The notes beneath the pieces are model-generated. The model did no database searches. It saw only the letters and a list, made by a program, of their open reading frames with translations, and was not told the DNA's origin. 19,878 nt of DNA from Prevotella sp. UBA2711 (GTDB lineage: Bacteria > Bacteroidota > Bacteroidia > Bacteroidales > Bacteroidaceae): positions 1 to 19,878 of the forward strand of contig DEKX01000013.1 of NCBI GenBank assembly GCA_002354095.1, read 5' to 3'. Both the position numbers and the translations under genes were made by a program. Each line of letters opens with the position of its first letter. Within the stretch, counting starts at the first letter, position 1. Shown here piece by piece: positions 15,286 through 19,878 of this stretch.

Positions 15286-15358
15286 GCGGAAATAGCTCAG
15301 TTGGTAGAGCACAACCTTGCCAAGGTTGGGGTCGCGGGTCCGAGTCCCGTTTTCCGCT
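15286..15358 (+). tRNA. tRNA-Gly (GCC), second copy
   Basis: Base-for-base copy of the tRNA at 14939-15011. It is followed at once by CTC and a run of seven T's (15361-15366 region), which may help terminate the operon. Confidence 0.96.
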
Positions 15359-15371
15359 CTTTTTTTAACCA

Positions 15372-15379
15372 TATTTTTG
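15372..15379 (+). promoter_or_regulatory. -7 element before the unknown protein/ssb/gldE operon
   Basis: TATTTTTG fits TAnnTTTG and lies 16 nt before the ATG at 15396. Its -33 region would fall in the 3' end of tRNA-Gly and shows no TTTG. Read-through from the tRNA operon is also possible. Confidence 0.4.
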
Positions 15380-15395
15380 TAGTCCTAACTATTCT

Positions 15396-15935
15396 ATGAA
15401 TTTTTATTTACGCTACTTTGACAGAGAAATACTCGTTGATAATGTTGATGATGCCATTTCTTTTTTAGCTGGTATTGACGAAATAGGAATGAATCCTGTA
15501 CTTGAGAACGACATTCGCAACTATTGTGCAAGTGATGTGTTGTATCCTAAGCGTTACAAGCTTCGCCCACGGGTTTATTTTATCGTTATAAAAACCGACG
15601 CTGCATCTATGCAAGACTTTAAGGAGAAGCGTGGTGTGCATCCTGCTTTGGAACGTGTGGAAAAACCCGTAGCTCCAGCCGTGATGCGTTTGAACGAAGA
15701 GTTGCCCGGTTGGTATGAGGGTTCGCTCGACTTCAAGCGTGTGCTGATGGTGCCTGGAACGGGCAAGTTCCAGTATCGTGATACGCATTTTGTAGCTCGT
15801 TGCAAGGCAGTGTCGGGCATTGATTGTTACAACCGTATAGTGGATTACTTGCGCGGTCGCGTGGATAATCGCAGTCAGTTCCCTTCAGCCAAAGGGAAGA
15901 ATTTCAAGTTTAGCTATCTTGGTGGCTGTAAGTAA
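15396..15935 (+). CDS. Conserved-looking protein of unknown function
   Basis: 179 residues with no signal peptide or membrane segment, so probably cytoplasmic. I recognise no domain. The first 30 residues (MNFYLRYFDREILVDNVDDAISFLAGI) look like a small alpha/beta start. A central stretch (KRYKLRPRVYFIVIKTDAASMQDFKEKRG) and a basic C-terminus (RSQFPSAKGKNFKFSYLGGCK) follow, the latter compatible with nucleic-acid contact, but this is only a guess. It lies 12 bp before ssb and reads in the same direction, so the two are probably co-transcribed. In related genomes, as I recall, mutY often precedes ssb and gldE; this protein occupies that position and is not MutY. Confidence 0.7.
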   Translation: MNFYLRYFDREILVDNVDDAISFLAGIDEIGMNPVLENDIRNYCASDVLYPKRYKLRPRVYFIVIKTDAASMQDFKEKRGVHPALERVEKPVAPAVMRLNEELPGWYEGSLDFKRVLMVPGTGKFQYRDTHFVARCKAVSGIDCYNRIVDYLRGRVDNRSQFPSAKGKNFKFSYLGGCK

Positions 15936-15947
15936 TTCCCTGAGTCA

Positions 15948-16295
15948 ATGAATAAGGTGATGCTGATTGGCAATGTAGGAGCCGACCCCGAGGTTCGTTA
16001 TGTCGAACAGGGGGTTGCTGTGGCGCGTCTTCGTCTGGCTACCACTGAGCGCGGTTATACGCTGCAAAATGGTACGCAGGTTCCTGACCATACCGATTGG
16101 CACAATGTTATTCTTTGGCGTAAGTTAGCCGAGGTAGTTGAAAAGTATGTCCATAAAGGCGACAAGCTGTATATAGAAGGCCGTTTGCGCTATTCAACCT
16201 ACGATGACAAGCAGGGGCAGCGCCGTTACGTCACCGAGATATGGGCAGATAATATGGAGATGTTGAATGGTAGAACTTCAGCAGATAATCAGTGA
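15948..16295 (+). CDS. ssb: Single-stranded DNA-binding protein, short form without acidic tail
   Basis: 115 residues, almost entirely the OB fold: MNKVMLIGNVGADPEVRY, then VARLRLATTERG, WHNVILWRKLAEVVEKYVHKGDKLYIEGRLRYSTYDD and ending ADNMEML. It would coat single-stranded DNA in replication and repair. Bacterial SSBs usually end in a flexible linker and an acidic tip (DDxPF-like) that recruits partners. Here the protein stops at GRTSADNQ, with no such tip in any frame nearby. The last 29 bp overlap the start of gldE, which may have fixed the shortened end. It could be a second, specialised SSB with the full-length one elsewhere. Confidence 0.9.
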   Translation: MNKVMLIGNVGADPEVRYVEQGVAVARLRLATTERGYTLQNGTQVPDHTDWHNVILWRKLAEVVEKYVHKGDKLYIEGRLRYSTYDDKQGQRRYVTEIWADNMEMLNGRTSADNQ

Positions 16296-17598
16296 AATAC
16301 ATCTGATGACACCCGATGCCGGAGCTGTTTTTGCAATCGTTCTGGCTGGTGTGCTGTTGGTATTGTCGGGCTTCGCCTCCGGTTCTGAGATTGCCTTCTT
16401 CTCACTGTCGCCAGCTGATTTGAGCGAATTGGAGGAAGAGCGTGACGTGCACGACCGACAAATACTGCAACTTCGCGAGGATTCTGAACGTACGTTGGCT
16501 ACCATCCTGATAACCAACAATTTGGTGAATGTCACCATCATTATGCTCTGCAACTATTTCTTTGCCCAGGTCGTTGACTTTGGCAATGCCTATTGGGTGG
16601 AGTTTATCTGCATCACCGTTCTGCTCACTTTCCTGCTGTTGCTTTTTGGCGAAATCATGCCGAAAATCTATACCCGTCAGCAACCCCTGCGCTTTTGTCG
16701 CACGGTGGCTGGGGGCATCCTGTTTTGTCGCAAGCTGTTCTGGCCCTTGGAAACCATTCTGATGAAGTCGGGCATCCTGGCAGGCAAGGTTCTGCAGAAG
16801 GAGAATCATGTGCTCAGTGTCGATGATCTCGAACAGGCATTGGAACTCACCGACAAGGAGGATATCAAGGAGGAACAGCGTATGCTGGAAGGCATCGTGC
16901 GCTTTGGCGACGAAACGGCGAAGGAGATTATGACCAGTCGGCAGGATGTGATAGACCTCGATTTCAAGTCTTCGTTCACCGATGTGCTGAAGTGCATTAT
17001 CGAGAACAATTATTCGCGCATCCCCGTATATCAGGACACCATCGATAACGTGCGCGGCATCCTCTATATCAAGGACTTGCTGCCGCATCTCCGTAAACCA
17101 GCCACCTTCCGCTGGCAGTCACTGATTCGTCCGCCATACTTTGTGCCCGAGACCAAGAAGATTGACGACCTCCTGCGCGAGTTCCAAGAGAACAAGGTGC
17201 ACATCGCCATCGTCGTTGATGAGTTTGGCGGCACCAGTGGTATCGTGACGTTAGAGGATATTCTGGAAGAGATAGTGGGCGAGATTAATGATGAGTACGA
17301 CGAGGACGAGAAGAGTTACGTGCGCATCAACAGCAACACCTTCGTGTTCGAAGGCAAGACGCTGCTGAGCGATTTCTACAAGATTCTGAAGCTCGACGAT
17401 GAAATCTTCGCTGAGGTAGAGGGCGATGCCGACTCACTGGCAGGACTGCTGCTGGAAATCAAAGGCGATTTCCCTGAGCTGCACGAGAAAATTGACTACC
17501 AGAACTTCACGTTCGAAATCATGGAGATGGAGGAGCGTCGTATATCGAAGGTGAAAGTGGTGGTTCACCAACCCAGTTCCGACCAGCCCACAGCCTGA
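16267..17598 (+). CDS. gldE: GldE-like CNNM/CBS/CorC-domain membrane protein
   Basis: 443 residues. The N-terminal DUF21/CNNM region has membrane segments at about 18-38, 78-100 and 110-130 and the ASGSEIAFFSLSP motif. A paired CBS module follows (about 215-335, with SRIPVYQDTIDNVRGILYIKDLL and DEFGGTSGIVTLEDILEEIVGEI). The C-terminal CorC/HlyC domain runs from about 355 to 436. The family includes Mg/Co transport-related proteins. GldE is named from gliding Flavobacteria but occurs in non-gliding Bacteroidota, so a motility role is not implied. I start at 16267, overlapping ssb by 29 bp; an in-frame ATG at 16306 would avoid the overlap and lose 13 residues. The 3' end overlaps the convergent clostripain-like gene by 34 bp. 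Confidence 0.85.
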   Translation: MVELQQIISEIHLMTPDAGAVFAIVLAGVLLVLSGFASGSEIAFFSLSPADLSELEEERDVHDRQILQLREDSERTLATILITNNLVNVTIIMLCNYFFAQVVDFGNAYWVEFICITVLLTFLLLLFGEIMPKIYTRQQPLRFCRTVAGGILFCRKLFWPLETILMKSGILAGKVLQKENHVLSVDDLEQALELTDKEDIKEEQRMLEGIVRFGDETAKEIMTSRQDVIDLDFKSSFTDVLKCIIENNYSRIPVYQDTIDNVRGILYIKDLLPHLRKPATFRWQSLIRPPYFVPETKKIDDLLREFQENKVHIAIVVDEFGGTSGIVTLEDILEEIVGEINDEYDEDEKSYVRINSNTFVFEGKTLLSDFYKILKLDDEIFAEVEGDADSLAGLLLEIKGDFPELHEKIDYQNFTFEIMEMEERRISKVKVVVHQPSSDQPTA

Positions 17599-18764
17599 TA
17601 CCAAGCCGTCTGCTTAATCAGCGTGTTATATTTCAGCTTTGTGTTTTCATAACGCTCCAAGGGGATGAACATACTCACGCCCCCGAAACGCTCCTCAGTG
17701 ATTTCGCCAAAGTCCCAGTCCAATCCGCCCTGTACTTCCCATTTCTTACTCATTTTCTTGCATACTATAGCCGCGTTGAAGGCAGTCAGCCATTCCTGAT
17801 AGTCACCCTCCTGCGCATGTCTGAGCAGAAAATCATTGATGTCGTACATCACGTTTTCTTCTGGTTTATAACCGTATCTGTAATAATAAATAAGTCCATC
17901 GACATTGATAGGCGTATTCGTCTCGTAGATGCTCTTGAGGATTTTCTTGGTAGCCGCAGCCAGTTGGGGCATCGCCGATGTGCGGATAGCCGTCATGGGC
18001 AGGTGTCCGTTTTCATTATCCACAATGTCATGATAATCGGTGCAAACCTTGTTGCACAACTGGTCGTCGTCATAAGTAAACAAGTCGGGCACAATCATCT
18101 TGTAGGGAGCACCGCTGCCGGGGATGGCAGCCGGTGAAGCTATCAGATACTGTATCACGTCTTTCAGTTCGTAAGCCACCTCCACGTTCTGCACGTTACA
18201 GCAGTCGGCAAAGACGAATTTCAAGGGGTGGGGCAGAGCCTCCAGCACTTTTCGGAAGTCGGGCACCTCCAGCCACACACCTGCACCGCTTGTCGAGTTA
18301 TTGCCAGTGTCAACGGCGAGTGCTCTTCTGTTGGCATCCATAATCACCCAGCCGTTGGCATGTCCCCACATCACCAGTCCGTAGTCGTCCGCAGGATAAT
18401 TACTCATCATCCACGACAGCACCTCTTTCATCCTCTCAGGGTCAGAGCTCACAAAGTCCTGTTCATACTTTCTGATGGTGTCAGCCGGTGCATTCTTATC
18501 ATACCTCAGTCGGATGATAAACGGCTTTTCCATTGTACTGGCTCTATCCACAAAGACAATCAGATTATCCCATTTCGAAATAGATTTCACACCGTCAATC
18601 ATTTCGTTGATGTCCTGTTGGGCATAACTCGACAGGTTGTTTTCCCCCGCCATATACACCATCACCGTGCGTTTAGCCGGTTGTTTCGGTTCTTCATTAT
18701 CGTTGCTCGAGCAACCAGCCGCCAGTAGTGCCGTTGCCACCATGAATAATAGTTTTCTCATCAT
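17565..18764 (-). CDS. Clostripain-like (peptidase C11) lipoprotein
   Basis: 399 residues from MMRKLLFMVATALLAAGCSS. This is a lipoprotein signal with lipidated Cys at 18. A longer start at 18794 begins at the promoter's -7 element and was rejected. RTVMVYMAGENNLSSYAQQDINEM is the typical start of C11 peptidases. The His of WGHANGW (H135) and the Cys of FADCCN (C188) align with the catalytic dyad, and VEVAYELKDVIQYLIASPAAIPGSGAPY is a strong family signature. C11 enzymes are Cys peptidases that usually cleave after Arg or Lys, often self-activating. This one is probably tethered to the outer membrane, where it may process proteins. The usual FDAC motif reads FADC here, so activity is likely but not certain. 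Its end overlaps gldE by 34 bp with no terminator between. Confidence 0.88.
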   Translation of the reverse strand: MMRKLLFMVATALLAAGCSSNDNEEPKQPAKRTVMVYMAGENNLSSYAQQDINEMIDGVKSISKWDNLIVFVDRASTMEKPFIIRLRYDKNAPADTIRKYEQDFVSSDPERMKEVLSWMMSNYPADDYGLVMWGHANGWVIMDANRRALAVDTGNNSTSGAGVWLEVPDFRKVLEALPHPLKFVFADCCNVQNVEVAYELKDVIQYLIASPAAIPGSGAPYKMIVPDLFTYDDDQLCNKVCTDYHDIVDNENGHLPMTAIRTSAMPQLAAATKKILKSIYETNTPINVDGLIYYYRYGYKPEENVMYDINDFLLRHAQEGDYQEWLTAFNAAIVCKKMSKKWEVQGGLDWDFGEITEERFGGVSMFIPLERYENTKLKYNTLIKQTAWYQAVGWSELGW

Positions 18765-18766
18765 TT

Positions 18767-18877
18767 CTATCTTTTCTTGGTTGCGAAGGTACAAATAATA
18801 ATCGAAAGTTCCAAACTTTCCTTTGGATTCTTGCTGATTTTAACCTCACGGCGTTGGGCGATAACTTTAATTGCCAT
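18767..18877 (-). pseudogene. Short ORF or gene remnant upstream of the clostripain-like gene (36 aa)
   Basis: Reads MAIKVIAQRREVKISKNPKE then SLELSIIICTFATKKR and stops 2 nt before the ATG of the clostripain-like gene. The first 20 residues resemble the beginning of Bacteroidota HU-like DNA-binding proteins, while the rest does not continue the family, so a truncated remnant is one reading. A consensus promoter at 19042-19073 could drive it. The promoter at 18784-18815 lies inside it. A coupled leader peptide is another possibility. Support is weak. Confidence 0.3.
18784..18815 (-). promoter_or_regulatory. Promoter of the clostripain-like gene
   Basis: Minus-strand TTTG (18812-18815), 20 bp, TACCTTCG (18784-18791), a one-base variant of TAnnTTTG. 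It places the transcription start near 18778, consistent with the start codon at 18764. Confidence 0.6.
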
Positions 18878-19041
18878 TGTTTGTAATGTTTTTTGATAGT
18901 TAATAATAAGTTAGTTGCTGTCGCTCGGCTGGCGGATATTCGAAGAAATTTTTGCTACCATTAATGCGCGCAATTTAAGACTTAATACTCGCAATTTTTC
19001 TCCTTAATCCCCGTGGTCACTACCACTTCCGATTGACAATG

Positions 19042-19073
19042 CAAAGGTACGAAAATTTCATGACCCTACCAAA
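19042..19073 (-). promoter_or_regulatory. Consensus promoter in the gene-poor stretch
   Basis: Minus-strand TTTG (19070-19073), 20 bp, TACCTTTG (19042-19049). It points towards the 36-aa ORF and the clostripain-like gene with about 160 nt of leader before that ORF. It could instead drive a small RNA. The rest of 18878-19041 shows nothing else I can support. Confidence 0.5.
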
Positions 19074-19127
19074 TTTAGAGGGGTCAGAATTTACACTTTT
19101 GAACACCTAAATTCCCATTTTAACAAT

Positions 19128-19294
19128 CGTCTCAAATCTCAAATCTCAGTTAATGAAAATGCGATTCGCTATAAAAAATGGGTTAATTTATATATTACTA
19201 TATATATAATATATATTATATATAGTAAAAGTTCAGTTTCGGCCAAAAATCTCAAATTTAGTAACTGAGATCTGAGATTTGAGATTTTGAGACG
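19128..19294. repeat. Nested inverted-repeat element built of TCTCAAA units
   Basis: The left end (19128-19152) consists of repeats of TCTCAAA closing with CAGTTA. The right end (19262-19294) is its reverse complement with one additional unit and one extra A. Another unit (ATCTCAAATTTAG) lies at 19249-19261. Between the arms sits a near-perfect AT palindrome. No ORF is contained. It may be a MITE-like or REP-like intergenic element; no target duplication is obvious. Confidence 0.6.
19195..19228. repeat. 34-bp near-perfect AT palindrome
   Basis: From TTACTA to TAGTAA with alternating TA in between; the two halves differ only by one TA slip. It sits at the centre of the inverted-repeat element and would form a cruciform or a strong RNA hairpin on either strand. 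Confidence 0.7.
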
Positions 19295-19429
19295 CTTCGA
19301 CACACTGACAGAGTTAACCACCACACTGAGTTCAGTTGACTACTGCACCTAAAGCAGTTGACCGTATTAAAAAAGCTAAAACAGGAATAAAAAAACAAGT
19401 AATAATTAGTTTGTTATTCTAAAAATAGC

Positions 19430-19437
19430 TATCTTTG
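19430..19437 (+). promoter_or_regulatory. -7 element of the AbiEi-like gene
   Basis: TATCTTTG lies only 4 nt before the ATG at 19442, suggesting a nearly leaderless mRNA. TTTG at 19410-19413 is 16 bp upstream, shorter than the usual 19-20. Confidence 0.45.
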
Positions 19438-19441
19438 CATC

Positions 19442-19878
19442 ATGATTACGGATTTAGAACATATTGGTAATATTCCTGTCAGCACATCGGCTGTAGCATC
19501 CTTGTTTCCTGAAATGAAAGCTGGAAATCAGAAGGTGCGTAATCTTGAAGCGGCTGGTCAAATCATCCGTCTTAAAAAAGGGCTTTATGTAGTCAGCCCG
19601 AAGGTGTCGCGAGTGGCTCTGTCAACCGAGTTGATAGCGAACCATCTCTATGCCCCCTCGTATGTATCTAAGCAGACAGCCCTGCGTTATTACGGACTAA
19701 TCCCCGAAGCTGTATTTACTACACAGTCAATGACCGTAAAGCATTCCCGCAACTTCGAAACACCCGTCGGACGCTTCGAATATCAGAGCATAGCACGTGA
19801 GGCTTTCTCTATTGGCATCACATACATCAACAAACAAAGCTATTCTTTTCTGATTGCAACACCTGAGAAGGCTCTTTG
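19442..19878 (+). CDS. AbiEi-family antitoxin (partial, cut by window end)
   Basis: 145 codons are visible and the frame is open to the last base. The N-terminal part is a winged-helix-like domain: residues about 30-50, KVRNLEAAGQIIRLKKGLYVV. It is followed by ANHLYAPSYVSKQTALRYYGLIPE and the stretch ending SFLIATPEKAL, both typical of AbiEi/COG5340 antitoxins of type IV toxin-antitoxin and abortive-infection systems. These proteins repress their own operon and neutralise an AbiEii-type nucleotidyltransferase toxin, normally encoded directly downstream. That position is outside this window, so the toxin cannot be confirmed. A repeat-rich stretch precedes the gene, as is common at the edges of accessory loci. 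Confidence 0.8.
   Translation, partial: MITDLEHIGNIPVSTSAVASLFPEMKAGNQKVRNLEAAGQIIRLKKGLYVVSPKVSRVALSTELIANHLYAPSYVSKQTALRYYGLIPEAVFTTQSMTVKHSRNFETPVGRFEYQSIAREAFSIGITYINKQSYSFLIATPEKAL

Noticed and set aside
16402..17088. Long open frame of 228 codons on the minus strand
   Set aside because: It lies wholly inside gldE, whose domains are clear, and its translation shows no domain or signal; it is an antisense shadow.
19195..19228. AT palindrome as a replication origin
   Set aside because: I see no cluster of DnaA boxes or replication gene nearby; an AT-rich palindrome alone is not enough.
19128..19294. Possible CRISPR array because of repeated short units
   Set aside because: Units are only 7 nt, there are no spacers of constant length, and the repeats are arranged as inverted arms.

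Overview
The window looks like chromosomal DNA of a Bacteroidales bacterium, most probably Prevotella or a close relative. The sequence supports this in three ways. Gene starts are preceded by the Bacteroidota promoter pattern (-33 TTTG, about 19-20 bp, -7 TAnnTTTG), and Shine-Dalgarno sequences are mostly absent. The tRNA genes carry no encoded CCA. The gene content is typical of the group: a GT3-type glycogen synthase with an alpha-glucan phosphorylase, a TlpA-type thioredoxin lipoprotein, carboxynorspermidine decarboxylase, a GldE-like CBS protein and a SusC-style carboxypeptidase-regulatory/TonB receptor.

Layout. 1-800: a small secreted lytic-transglycosylase-like protein, a bidirectional terminator and an initiator tRNA on the minus strand. 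890-4978: a plus-strand run of a TetR regulator, FabG, a Cys/His-rich small membrane protein resembling DUF2946, and a TonB-dependent receptor with a ZnuD-like plug. A long nested hairpin covers the start codon of the small protein. 4982-5407: a convergent secreted protein of unknown function. 5472-9852: glycogen synthase and alpha-glucan phosphorylase, preceded by two perfect 14-bp palindromes and closed by a bidirectional terminator. 9868-12570: a minus-strand operon of a ThiE/TenI-like protein, PRPP synthetase and a TlpA-like lipoprotein. 12600-14704: nspC behind a five-codon upstream ORF, then a surface lipoprotein. 14784-15358: a four-gene tRNA operon Gly(GCC)-Leu(CAG)-Leu(GAG)-Gly(GCC) with a structured leader. 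15372-17598: an unknown protein, a short SSB and a GldE-like membrane protein. 17565-18764: a clostripain-like (C11) lipoprotein on the minus strand, overlapping the end of gldE. 18765-19441: a gene-poor, repeat-rich stretch. 19442-end: the start of an AbiEi-family antitoxin cut by the window edge.

Most of the window is housekeeping or metabolic. The parts most worth a second look are the DUF2946-like protein/TonB receptor pair with its start-codon hairpin, the nested inverted repeat at 19128-19294 beside the AbiEi gene, the SSB without an acidic tail, the T-stem mismatch in the initiator tRNA, and the structured leader of the tRNA operon. I found no clear new multi-gene system. The AbiEi locus continues beyond the window and cannot be judged here.
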